Shown here in pieces: positions 1 to 6,712 of a stretch of DNA of 9,378 nt (position 1 is its first letter; every line of letters begins with the position of its first letter). The DNA comes from Bacteroidota bacterium. Its GTDB lineage: Bacteria; Bacteroidota; UBA10030; UBA6906. Made by a program: the position numbers and the translations under genes. Location: assembly GCA_016844425.1 (NCBI GenBank), contig JAERML010000104.1, forward strand, positions 1-9,378, in the 5' to 3' direction. The notes under the pieces were generated by a model. It was given only the letters and a program-made list of their open reading frames with translations. It made no database searches and had not been told where the DNA came from.

Positions 1-1
1 G

Positions 2-250
2 ATAGTCCAACTGTATGTGAGAGACGTCGTTGCCAGCGTCACTCGCCCGCTGAAAGAGCTGAAGGGATTCCAGCGTGTTGCGTTGGATCCCGGCCAACAG
101 AAGACAGTGACATTTGTCCTGAAGAATGACCAACTTGCCTTCTACGGTCTCGATATGAAACAGGTGGTGGAACCCGGGATGTTTAAGGTGTACGTTGGAG
201 GGAATTCGGTGGATCTTGTGGAGTCAGAGTTTGAACTGACTGACCGTTGA
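2..250 (+). CDS. GH3 glycoside hydrolase, C-terminal fibronectin III-like end (partial)
   Basis: The reading frame enters from the left edge, with codons in phase from base 2, and ends at TGA 248-250. About 82 residues are visible. They match the fibronectin type III-like domain that closes family 3 glycoside hydrolases (beta-glucosidase / beta-xylosidase type). The hallmarks are VQLYVRD at the start, RPLKELKGFQRV in the middle, a PGQ turn followed by a beta strand (KTVTFVL), and a final PGMFKVYVGGNS strand pair. The catalytic barrel lies outside the window, so substrate and signal peptide cannot be judged. In the family, the enzyme releases monosaccharides from the non-reducing end of oligosaccharides. 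It is followed after 13 bases by an acetyltransferase and then a sugar ABC importer, which fits a saccharide-use operon. The family call is firm; the specificity is open. Confidence 0.85.
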   Translation: MVQLYVRDVVASVTRPLKELKGFQRVALDPGQQKTVTFVLKNDQLAFYGLDMKQVVEPGMFKVYVGGNSVDLVESEFELTDR

Positions 251-263
251 ACGGGGACACCCG

Positions 264-689
264 ATGAGCAGCACCAGATTGAAACTTACGGTGGAGACTC
301 AGCCACATCCTGATGACGATGCCGTTGTCCGTGACGGGCTCGCGTCATTCAACGCTGTTTACCTTGGCGAGAAGGTGCATCACGTGTCGGTCTTCCTCCG
401 GGATGAGAACAATCAGATCGTTGGAGGTGCTCTGGTCTACGTTCACTCCGATTCAATTTTTATTGATACGCTTTGGGTGCAAGAGTCACGGCGGAACCAG
501 GGGTATGGTGCAAAGCTCCTTATAGCGGCAGAAACGGAAGGACGGGCAAGAAGCTGTCGTTACTCGACACTGGATACGTTCGACTTCCAGGCAGAGGGAC
601 TGTATAGGAAACATGGTTATGAACGCATTGGTGTCATTGACGACTGCCTTCTTGGACATCCCCGCATCTTCATGAGGAAGACGCTGTGA
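264..689 (+). CDS. GNAT family N-acetyltransferase
   Basis: This 141-residue protein is a complete single GNAT domain, a cytoplasmic acetyl-CoA-dependent acyltransferase fold. Motif A is clear: strand beta4 with FIDTLWV (66-72), followed by the pyrophosphate-binding RRNQGYG loop (76-82, RxxGxG pattern) and its helix. Near the C-terminus, LDTFDFQAEGLYRKHGYE (103-120) is the usual motif B strand/helix with the YxxxGY signature. The acceptor cannot be read from the sequence. The closest remembered relatives are small, general 'GNAT family' proteins of unknown substrate. The start is ATG 264, 13 bases after the GH3 stop, with only a weak purine run (GGGGA) ahead of it. The stop TGA (687-689) overlaps the GTG start of the sugar-binding protein by 4 bases. 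The gene is therefore embedded in, and probably co-translated with, the transporter operon. Confidence 0.85.
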   Translation: MSSTRLKLTVETQPHPDDDAVVRDGLASFNAVYLGEKVHHVSVFLRDENNQIVGGALVYVHSDSIFIDTLWVQESRRNQGYGAKLLIAAETEGRARSCRYSTLDTFDFQAEGLYRKHGYERIGVIDDCLLGHPRIFMRKTL

Positions 690-1204
690 TTCACACCTCC
701 CTGCAGAAAGTATTCCTCGCGGCATTCCTTTTGGTATACTGCATTGGCTGCAACGCCGGCGCCGAAAAGGGCGAGGTCGTCTTCTGGGCACTGGGGGCTG
801 AAGGAGAGCACGTCGCCAAGCTGATGCCTGAGTTTGAGCGGAGGAATCCGGGGATCAAGGTGCGTGTACAAATGATCCCGTGGAATGCCGCGCATGAAAA
901 GCTCCTGACGGCCTATGCAAGTAACTCGCTTCCGGATATCTCCCAGCTCGGGAATACGTGGATTCCTGAATTCCATATGCTGAATGCGATCGAGAACCTG
1001 AATCCCCGACTCGGAGGATCCAGCACGCTAAAGGAGACAAGCTATTTCCCCGGTATCTGGGACACCAACATCATCGATTCGTCGCTCTACGGCATTCCCT
1101 GGTATGTTGATACTCGAGTGATATTCTATCGCACTGACCTAAGCAGGAAATTGCCGAGAGCGCAATACTCCTACCGACCAACAACGAATGGGCACCACAA
1201 GTGA
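686..1204 (+). CDS. Sugar ABC transporter substrate-binding protein, 5' fragment of a broken gene
   Basis: This encodes the N-terminal lobe of an extracytoplasmic carbohydrate-binding protein (SBP_bac_1 / MalE-UgpB type, CUT1 importer). GTG 686 overlaps the previous stop and has a good ribosome site (GAGGA, 674-678). A hydrophobic leader (residues 9-20) ends at IGC, with Cys22 a possible lipidation site. The -3 residue is Cys rather than Leu, so the lipobox is imperfect. After it come EVVFWALGAEGE (first strand), FERRNPGIKVRVQMIPW, KLLTAYASNSLPDISQLGNTW and GIPWYVDTRVIFYRTDL (136-152), all typical in order and spacing. From about residue 153 the frame is wrong: some 20 unrelated residues follow before TGA 1202-1204. 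The real continuation lies one frame over (see 1201-1884), and the expected stretch with the usual 'P-TW-E' segment is absent. Without the second lobe this fragment would not bind sugar. Confidence 0.8.
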   Translation: MIHTSLQKVFLAAFLLVYCIGCNAGAEKGEVVFWALGAEGEHVAKLMPEFERRNPGIKVRVQMIPWNAAHEKLLTAYASNSLPDISQLGNTWIPEFHMLNAIENLNPRLGGSSTLKETSYFPGIWDTNIIDSSLYGIPWYVDTRVIFYRTDLSRKLPRAQYSYRPTTNGHHK

Positions 1205-1884
1205 TTCTTGGCCTCCAGAAGGGCTCGTCGTTGCTCAGAGAGAACGATATGTACGGGAACTTCCGCGGGACGGAATTCCGCGATGCGATGACAACATTTC
1301 ACAAGTTCTTCACAGAGCGACTCGCACCCGTCAAGGCCCAGCAGTTCGCCAACATCTATCAGGGGATGACACAAAGACAGTTCGCCATGCTGATTTCGGG
1401 GCCATGGAATATTGGCGAATTCAGCAGACGAATGCCCGTGGAGTTGCAGGACAAATGGATGACGGCACCGCTGCCCGGTCCGGACGGAGGGATCGGGGTC
1501 TCGTTGGCTGGAGGCTCGAGCCTTGTGATGTTCCAGTCGTCAGAGAAGAAGGAGAAGGTCTGGAAGTTGATAGAGTATCTTTCGGAACCGGAGGTCCAGA
1601 TGGAATTCTATCGGTTGACAGGCGACCTTCCTTCGCGCGTTGAAGCCTGGAGGAATCCGTTGCTGGCAGAAAACAAGTATGCCTCCGCCTTCTTCACACA
1701 GCTCAATCATGTTGTGGCAACCCCAAAGATTCCCGAATGGGAACAGATCGCCCAGAAAATCCGGGAGGTCACTGAATTGATTTCCACAAACAGCATGACA
1801 GTGGATGAGGCAACGATGGAACTCGATCGGGCGGTCGACCTGATGCTCGAGAAACGGCGATGGATGGCGCAACATGAAGAGTAA
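1201..1884 (+). CDS. Sugar ABC transporter substrate-binding protein, 3' fragment of a broken gene
   Basis: This is the C-terminal part of the same SBP_bac_1-type protein as 686-1204. In-frame homology already begins at about base 1141, where the frame reads KQEIAESAILLPTNNEWAPQ. The first usable start codon in this frame is GTG 1201. Visible family features are VILGLQKGSSLL, FAMLISGPWNIGEF (ligand-lobe GPW motif), KWMTAPLPGPDG, SLAGGSSLVMF (the GG-S segment that recurs in sugar-binding proteins), WKLIEYLSEPEVQMEFYRLTGDLPS and a C-terminal helix ending LMLEKRRWM. Together with the first fragment, about 399 residues are represented against the roughly 420-430 usual for this type, so about 25 residues are missing at the join. 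It has no signal sequence of its own. TAA 1882-1884 overlaps the permease start by 11 bases. Confidence 0.8.
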   Translation: MILGLQKGSSLLRENDMYGNFRGTEFRDAMTTFHKFFTERLAPVKAQQFANIYQGMTQRQFAMLISGPWNIGEFSRRMPVELQDKWMTAPLPGPDGGIGVSLAGGSSLVMFQSSEKKEKVWKLIEYLSEPEVQMEFYRLTGDLPSRVEAWRNPLLAENKYASAFFTQLNHVVATPKIPEWEQIAQKIREVTELISTNSMTVDEATMELDRAVDLMLEKRRWMAQHEE

Positions 1885-2761
1885 CTCCACTGCACGGATC
1901 GCATTCTTTTTCCTCGCGCCGGCTCTGATTGCGATCGGCGTCTTTTTCTTCATCCCGGTGGTTGCGGCGTTTGTCCTAAGTTTCACGGATTTTGATATCT
2001 ATTCGTTGGGAAATTGGAAATACGCCCGTCTCGTTGGCATCAAGAACTACATCGACCTTGTTAACGATCCCCTCTTCTGGAAGGCCCTTACCAACACCCT
2101 CTACTTTCTTTTCGTCGGAGGGCCCCTCTCCATTGCTATGTCTCTTGCGACAGCACTGTTGCTCCAGTCGAAGGTTGTTCGGTTCAAGGGCATATTCCGC
2201 ACGGCGTACTTCGCGCCAGTCGTGACGACACTTGTGGCCGTGGCTGTTGTCTGGCGGTTTGTCTACCATCCGCGTTTCGGCTTGCTGAACTATGCGCTCT
2301 CATTCGTCGGGATCGATCCCATCGATTGGCTTGGCGATCCGCACTGGGCCATGCCTGCCATCATCCTCTTGGCGATCTGGAAAAACTTCGGGTACAATAT
2401 GATCATCTTCATTGCCGGTCTACAGAACATTCCGCAGGAGTTGTACGAAGCGGCGGACATCGATGGCGCGGGGAAGTGGCAACAGTTTACTGCCATCACC
2501 ATTCCCATGCTCGCGCCGACGACGCTCTTCATCAGCATCATCACCATGATTGGCTACATCCAGCTTTTTGCAGAGCCCTACGTGATGACACAGGGGGGGC
2601 CGCAGGACGCGACGCTCAGCATCGTGCTGATGATGTATGAACAGGGATTCCGGTGGTGGAATATGGGCTACTCCGCAGCAGTGGCATTCATCCTCTTTGC
2701 CATCATCCTCGTTGCGTCGTTGATCCAGACCTGGTTAAGCCGCAGGTCCAGAGCATCATGA
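1874..2761 (+). CDS. Carbohydrate ABC transporter permease, MalF/UgpA type
   Basis: This 295-residue inner-membrane subunit belongs to a CUT1 sugar importer (binding-protein-dependent transport system inner membrane component). Six hydrophobic segments are visible at about 8-37, 71-97, 108-131, 158-183, 212-232 and 264-288. The cytoplasmic EAA loop that docks the ATPase is intact at 192-211 (EAADIDGAGKWQQFTAITIP, with the conserved EAA, G and terminal I-P). FGYNMIIFIAGLQNIPQELYEA before the loop and YVMTQGGPQDAT after it are typical of UgpA/LacF-like permeases. The length is normal. ATG 1874 lies inside the end of the binding-protein gene, with no clear Shine-Dalgarno, so coupling to upstream translation is likely. 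The stop TGA 2759-2761 overlaps the next ATG (ATGA). It pairs with the following permease as a heterodimer. Confidence 0.93.
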   Translation: MKSNSTARIAFFFLAPALIAIGVFFFIPVVAAFVLSFTDFDIYSLGNWKYARLVGIKNYIDLVNDPLFWKALTNTLYFLFVGGPLSIAMSLATALLLQSKVVRFKGIFRTAYFAPVVTTLVAVAVVWRFVYHPRFGLLNYALSFVGIDPIDWLGDPHWAMPAIILLAIWKNFGYNMIIFIAGLQNIPQELYEAADIDGAGKWQQFTAITIPMLAPTTLFISIITMIGYIQLFAEPYVMTQGGPQDATLSIVLMMYEQGFRWWNMGYSAAVAFILFAIILVASLIQTWLSRRSRAS

Positions 2762-3579
2762 AGAAGCTCTGGACCATACTGCTGTATGCAATCCTCGTGA
2801 TCCTTGCAGCGATCACATTGACCCCACTGGTGTGGATGGTATCAGCATCGTTGATGCCAACGGGTGGAGCGAATACGTTTCCTCCGACGTTCATCCCAAA
2901 GGAGGTGACGTTCGAACACTACCTGAGCCTCTTCACGCGTCTAAACCTTGCCAGGTATCTCTTCAACAGCGCATTTCTTGCCGTTGCAGTCACGCTGATT
3001 TCCCTGGTTGTCAACTCCATGGCGGGGTACGCGTTTGCCAAATTCAGATTCAGTGGCCGTAATTCGATCTTCAAACTCCTTCTTTCTTCGATGGTGATTC
3101 CCGCGCAGGTAACGATGCTTCCCCTATTTCTGATGCTGAATAAGATGGGGGTCATCAACTCGTATGTCGGTGTCATTATTCCTGGAATGGCAAGCGTGTA
3201 CGGAATTTTTCTCATCCGTCAGTTTGCCCAGTCCATCCCCGACAGTTTGATCGAAGCTGCAAGAATTGACGGCGCCACCGATTTCAGAATTTATTGGACG
3301 CTCATACTTCCCCTCTGCAAACCAGTTCTGATCACTCTGGCGATCATTACCTTCATGGGGACCTGGAATGACTTTTTGTGGCCGTTGATCGTGATGACAG
3401 ACGACTCGATGTACACGCTTCCCGTGGCGATTGCCAATCTTTCACTCGAGCATGTCCAGGACGTCGAGCTGATGATGGCCGGGTCGGTGATCACCATCGC
3501 TCCAGTGCTGATCCTCTTCGCTGCAGTGCAGAAGTACTACATCAGCGGAATCATGGCAGGTGGAGTGAAAGGAGAGTAG
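2758..3579 (+). CDS. Carbohydrate ABC transporter permease, MalG/UgpE type
   Basis: This 273-residue partner permease belongs to the same CUT1 importer. ATG 2758 is chosen because it begins the typical short cytoplasmic N-terminus MKKLW followed by the first membrane segment (6-30). It also forms the ATGA overlap with the preceding stop. The frame is open further upstream, to 2653, but that would put unrelated residues inside the other permease gene. Membrane segments fall at about 6-30, 70-95, 104-125, 133-153, 186-210 and 243-262. FNSAFLAVAVTLISLVVNSMAGYAFAKFRFSG (69-100) is characteristic of MalG-like subunits. The EAA loop is intact at 166-185 (EAARIDGATDF, ending I-LP). GTWNDFLWPL at 201-210 and the C-terminal YYISGIMAGGVKG are also hallmarks. 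It is the last gene of the operon. No ABC ATPase follows; the next gene points the opposite way. Confidence 0.94.
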   Translation: MKKLWTILLYAILVILAAITLTPLVWMVSASLMPTGGANTFPPTFIPKEVTFEHYLSLFTRLNLARYLFNSAFLAVAVTLISLVVNSMAGYAFAKFRFSGRNSIFKLLLSSMVIPAQVTMLPLFLMLNKMGVINSYVGVIIPGMASVYGIFLIRQFAQSIPDSLIEAARIDGATDFRIYWTLILPLCKPVLITLAIITFMGTWNDFLWPLIVMTDDSMYTLPVAIANLSLEHVQDVELMMAGSVITIAPVLILFAAVQKYYISGIMAGGVKGE

Positions 3580-3602
3580 TCGAACAAGAATGCAGCTGCG
3601 GA

Positions 3603-5075
3603 TTATGGCGTCGCGGATTTTCCCTTCTTCCACGATTCATACCAATCCCACAGATGGGGGAGAAGCGGCACGGCAGGGAGTGTCCCACCAAAGCCGATGT
3701 ATCTGCGCGTGACCATGTTGAAGGGAACGACCTTCAGTTGCCCCACCTTCTGAAAGTCTATCTCAACACCGTATTTATTTGCAAGCGCCGCGATGTAGTC
3801 ATCGAGGGGATCCCCCGCGTCGGGTTTGGCCCTGCGCTGTCCGGTCTGCGTAGAGAGTGAGTCAAGAAGTCTCTTCACCATCTCTTGTGTCTGCGCTGCC
3901 TCCATCCATGCTGAGAGGTCACGTCGCACATCGGGGTGGGCGTTGTAGTGTTGTCTCACTGCCCATTCCGACATCAACTCTGCTTCTGCCACCGTCATCA
4001 TTGCCCGGTTTAGATCTTCCTTAAAGTGCCGGGTCCGGAGAGAACGGACCTGAATAGGATGGAGGTTCATTCCCCTGAGGATTGTTCCGAACCGCACGGT
4101 ATCGTTACGGAGCGACACGAAAGGTCGGTCCTCCTCACGTGCAAATACTCTGACCAGTTCCTCGATGTCGGTTTCCACCACTCCGAACGCCGTCCCCTTT
4201 CGGTGTGCATCTTGATTTCTCCGCATCAACGTCAGGAGGGTATCCGCCATGGCACTGAACAGCACGGAGTCCATCCTGATCTCCCCGTCTCCAATAAAGC
4301 GGTTGAAGTAGTGTACGGTCAGTTCCGCCTGTCTCCGCTTGCGGAGGAGGTTTTCAACGGTTGCCCGACGGTCGGCGAGGTTCAATTTCATTGCGGCGGG
4401 ATTGGGGCGTCGGTCAAGAAGATGAAATACAAGCCAGCCCGATGATGCTGTGTAGGAAGCTCGCGCACCGAACACCCTGGCGATGCCGTATGCGATGTCC
4501 TCGTGTGCCTGCACCAGTGTTCCGCACGTGATGGCGATGGTATCCCGGCTGAGAATTCTCGTTCGGAGCGGAGAAGGGAGTGTTCCATTTGAACGATCGT
4601 TGAATTCACTGACAAGCGAGCGGGCGTCCTGCTCGGACCTTACCGCAAAGACGGCGAGCTTCAGCTCAGATGCGTATCGCTGAAGTGCCTGCTCGATTTC
4701 CTCCGATGAGATGCTCACCCTCGCAACAATTTCCTGACGGAACAACTCGTCACGTGCAAATGCTCGTTCCAATACTGCGAACGTGGCACGGCTATCCTTG
4801 TCCTGCCCGACACCCACTCCGGATGCCTCGAGGGAGATAAGCTTCTCCGCAACAAGCGAGAGGATCGCGTTGGTGACAGCGGAGTCATGCATGGATGGTT
4901 GATCCTTGCCCGGCCAGGGCATCAACTCAATCCGCTCCAGCAGGTCACGTTCGGTGATAGTGCGAGGACCGATCCTTGCAAGAACGTCGCTCTGATCAGG
5001 AGACTCAATTTGTGCGACGTTCGGCAACCATGGGTAAAGAGAGAGGATCAACAGAAAGAGGAATTTGCATCGCAT
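3603..5075 (-). CDS. Secreted SurA/PpiC-like protein (divergent peptidyl-prolyl isomerase family)
   Basis: This 490-residue exported protein is probably periplasmic. ATG at 5075 is preferred over an in-frame TTG four codons upstream (5085-5087), because it gives a clean signal peptide: MRCK, hydrophobic FLFLLILSLYPWL, then NVAQ as the likely cleavage region. The mature start DVLARIGPRTITERDLLERIEL and the following helices (to about residue 130) resemble the SurA N-terminal chaperone domain found in PpiC/SurA foldases. Next, VSISSEEIEQALQRYASELKLAVFAVRSEQDARSLVSEF looks like the family's linker and first strand of a parvulin domain. The usual parvulin signature (a 'A-HIL' strand and the later GG-LG...) is not recognisable, so isomerase activity is doubtful. 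The rest is mostly charged helices with no domain I recognise. It is convergent with the sugar operon (23 bases between stops) and divergent from the EamA gene. It may be an outer-membrane-protein chaperone. Confidence 0.65.
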   Translation of the reverse strand: MRCKFLFLLILSLYPWLPNVAQIESPDQSDVLARIGPRTITERDLLERIELMPWPGKDQPSMHDSAVTNAILSLVAEKLISLEASGVGVGQDKDSRATFAVLERAFARDELFRQEIVARVSISSEEIEQALQRYASELKLAVFAVRSEQDARSLVSEFNDRSNGTLPSPLRTRILSRDTIAITCGTLVQAHEDIAYGIARVFGARASYTASSGWLVFHLLDRRPNPAAMKLNLADRRATVENLLRKRRQAELTVHYFNRFIGDGEIRMDSVLFSAMADTLLTLMRRNQDAHRKGTAFGVVETDIEELVRVFAREEDRPFVSLRNDTVRFGTILRGMNLHPIQVRSLRTRHFKEDLNRAMMTVAEAELMSEWAVRQHYNAHPDVRRDLSAWMEAAQTQEMVKRLLDSLSTQTGQRRAKPDAGDPLDDYIAALANKYGVEIDFQKVGQLKVVPFNMVTRRYIGFGGTLPAVPLLPHLWDWYESWKKGKSATP

Positions 5076-5303
5076 CGCGGACGTCAACGTTGGAAGTGGT
5101 GCTCAGTTCATGTACACTCCAATATACTTAATTCCCCCGACACGTTCACCAGATCCGGGCTTCGATTGCACTCTCGATCTGCAGAGCGTCTTTCTCGTTC
5201 GCCGTGCATCGACTCCTAACGACTTCCTTTCCACGTGAAAGATTCCTATCTTTAGGCCGGTACTTCACACCTCGCGTTCCACTCAAGACTACGACTTAAG
5301 CAG
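5076..5303. promoter_or_regulatory. Divergent intergenic region with candidate promoters
   Basis: These 228 noncoding bases lie between the minus-strand SurA-like gene and the plus-strand EamA gene, so promoters for both must start here. For the plus strand, TATCTTTA (5247-5254) resembles the Bacteroidota -7 element TAnnTTTG. TTTCCACGT (5228-5236) sits about 19 bases upstream, in the place of a -33 element. For the minus strand, the complement of 5118-5130 reads AGTATATTGG, a weaker candidate about 45 bases ahead of the ATG at 5075. A 6-base inverted repeat CAGATC/GATCTG (5150-5155, 5176-5181) lies between them and may be chance. All assignments are by eye and tentative. Confidence 0.3.
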
Positions 5304-6194
5304 ATGTCTTTCCTCGGCGAATTAAGCGCTCTCTTTACGGCCTTTCTCTGGTCCGCCAGTTCCATGGTGTTTGCTGCGGCGACGAAACAGGCTGGATCGT
5401 TTCAAGTCAACATCACGCGTCTGATCCTTGCTGCGGTCTATCTCGTTTTCTTCATCACGCTGATGGGCCTCGATGTCAGGATGTCCGGTGTGCAAATCCT
5501 CTACCTTGGCATCAGTGGGGTTATCGGTCTGTCGCTCGGGGATACGTTCTTGTTCAAGGCTTTCCAGGAACTCGGCGCGCGCATCAGCATGCTTATCATG
5601 TCGATTGCCCCTGCAATCGCCGCCGTCCTTGCGTATGTTGTCCTTGATGAGTCACTGTCTACCGTCGGTGTCCTGGGAATCGTGATTACTGTTTCCGGGA
5701 TCGCCATCGTGGTGCTTGACCGTAGCACGGTCGACTCGAAGCAGATCCTGCTAACGCCGTCGGGCATTGTGTATGGGGTGCTCGCGGCGGTAGGGCAAGG
5801 GGCCGGACTGGTTCTTGCAAAAATGGCGTTCCGGGAAGGGGGGGTCGATGGGTTCGTGGCGACGGCCGTCCGCGTCATTGCCTCGCTGGTCGTGCTTCTC
5901 CCAGTCGCGGTGATGACGAAACGCTTTCGCAATCCCTACCGGATGTTTAACGACCAGAGGAAAGCATTCTGGCTTACAGCCGTCGGCTCGGTGCTTGGTC
6001 CTTTCCTTGGAATTTCCTTTAGCCTCATCGCCATTGAATACACGAAGGTGGGTATCGCCGCAACAATCATGGCCATCGTTCCAATTCTGATGCTGCCGAT
6101 GGTCAGGTTTGTCTACAAAGAGAAGCTGACATGGCGGGCGATCCTTGGCGCATGTGCCGCAGTAGCGGGTGTGGCATTGTTGTTCTTGCGGTGA
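5304..6194 (+). CDS. EamA/DMT-superfamily membrane transporter
   Basis: This 296-residue integral membrane protein has the tandem EamA (DUF6) architecture: two five-helix halves, at about residues 4-138 and 152-295, giving ten predicted transmembrane segments. The first half has FTAFLWSASSMVFAAA and ends with the repeat signature SIAPAIAAVLAYVVLDESLS...GIVITVSGIAIVV. The second half repeats it as MAIVPILMLPMVRFVYKEKLT...GACAAVAGVALLFL. The Pro-containing helix followed by an acidic or basic 'E-L/KEKLT' turn is typical of drug/metabolite exporters. GLSLGDTFLFKAFQELGAR in the first half resembles a subgroup common in many bacteria. Members move metabolites such as amino acids across the cytoplasmic membrane; the substrate here cannot be told. 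ATG 5304 has only a weak AAG purine run upstream. It appears to be a single-gene unit, with 296 noncoding bases following. Confidence 0.9.
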   Translation: MSFLGELSALFTAFLWSASSMVFAAATKQAGSFQVNITRLILAAVYLVFFITLMGLDVRMSGVQILYLGISGVIGLSLGDTFLFKAFQELGARISMLIMSIAPAIAAVLAYVVLDESLSTVGVLGIVITVSGIAIVVLDRSTVDSKQILLTPSGIVYGVLAAVGQGAGLVLAKMAFREGGVDGFVATAVRVIASLVVLLPVAVMTKRFRNPYRMFNDQRKAFWLTAVGSVLGPFLGISFSLIAIEYTKVGIAATIMAIVPILMLPMVRFVYKEKLTWRAILGACAAVAGVALLFLR

Positions 6195-6490
6195 AGAGCC
6201 TCTCCTTTTAAAGGAACGATCCTAATGCGGCGACCCTTTCATGTCTTGATGGAGTCGGACTTGCATGTGTGGTGTTCTTGCCGGAGGCTGCACAGCGTCG
6301 CCAGGTGCAGTGGTAACGATGAAAGTGTGGTTTTGAGCAAGATGGGTCAGATTGCAAACACACTCTTTATTTTTCCACGTCAATCGCGTATCTTCTTGAT
6401 GTCGCAGCAGTCACCGCCTGGTCCATCCGCCAGAACCTGCCGCACAATGCTCCCTGTGTCTTCAAACGAAAGACTCTCATAGTGATACAA
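6195..6490. other. Noncoding spacer with a candidate promoter for the M1 peptidase
   Basis: There are about 296 bases between the EamA stop and the M1 peptidase ATG. Frames are open here by chance, but I see no protein family in them. Near the left end, TCCTTTTAAAGGA (6203-6215) is a near-palindrome, too tight and without a T-run to act as a good intrinsic terminator. At 6372-6380 is TTTCCACGT and at 6389-6394 TATCTT. This is the same pair of words, with similar spacing, as upstream of the EamA gene, so it is a candidate promoter about 100 bases before the ATG. No strong Shine-Dalgarno precedes the start. Confidence 0.35.
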
Positions 6491-6712
6491 ATGCTCTCAC
6501 GCTCTACGCTATTTCTGATTGCCGCATGGCTTCTGACGGATGCCGCTGCTGCTCAACCCTCCCGGTTCACGCGTGCCGATACACTCCACGGTATGTTAAC
6601 ACCCGAACGGGCATGCTACGACGTTACGTATTACTACCTTGACGTCCGCATCGATCCGGCAACAAAGTCCATCCCGGGATCCAACACCATCCGCTTCCGG
6701 ACGTCGACATGA
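6491..6712 (+). CDS. M1 family metallopeptidase, 5' fragment of a broken gene
   Basis: This is the start of a secreted M1 peptidase. ATG 6491 gives a signal peptide: short LSRS head, hydrophobic TLFLIAAWLL, and cleavage probably after the alanine run before QPS. An in-frame GTG at 6482 would add only three residues. After the leader, LTPERACYDVTYYYLDVRIDPATKSIPGSNTIRFR is the opening of the N-terminal beta-sandwich (Tyr-Asp-V-x-Y-Y...LDV, then the I-GSNTIRFR strand), as in Bacteroidota M1 peptidases. The frame is lost right after RFR (about base 6700) and stops at TGA 6710-6712. The true continuation is in the next frame (6709-8142). The segment normally lying between, with a 'MQ-DLFENL' motif, is absent. 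Alone this fragment is non-catalytic. Confidence 0.75.
   Translation: MLSRSTLFLIAAWLLTDAAAAQPSRFTRADTLHGMLTPERACYDVTYYYLDVRIDPATKSIPGSNTIRFRTST

Noticed and set aside
1130..1204. Programmed ribosomal frameshift joining the two sugar-binding-protein fragments
   Set aside because: No slippery heptamer is evident at the join, and family-conserved residues are missing. Shifting frame would not restore a normal protein.
3580..3602. Bidirectional terminator between the convergent genes
   Set aside because: There are only 23 bases, with a short GCAGCTGC palindrome and no T-run. This is too little to call a terminator.
3378..3860. Plus-strand open frame spanning the end of the second permease and the convergent gene
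   Set aside because: It overlaps the conserved permease C-terminus in another frame and the antisense of the SurA-like gene. It has no domain.
6203..6215. Near-palindrome TCCTTTTAAAGGA as an intrinsic terminator for the EamA gene
   Set aside because: The arms are AT-rich, the loop would be too small for a stable hairpin, and no T-run follows.
6225..6482. Open frame of 85 codons on the plus strand in the spacer before the M1 peptidase
   Set aside because: The composition is low-complexity Ser/Arg/Cys-rich with no family resemblance. It overlaps the candidate promoter and ends at the peptidase start, so it looks like a chance frame.
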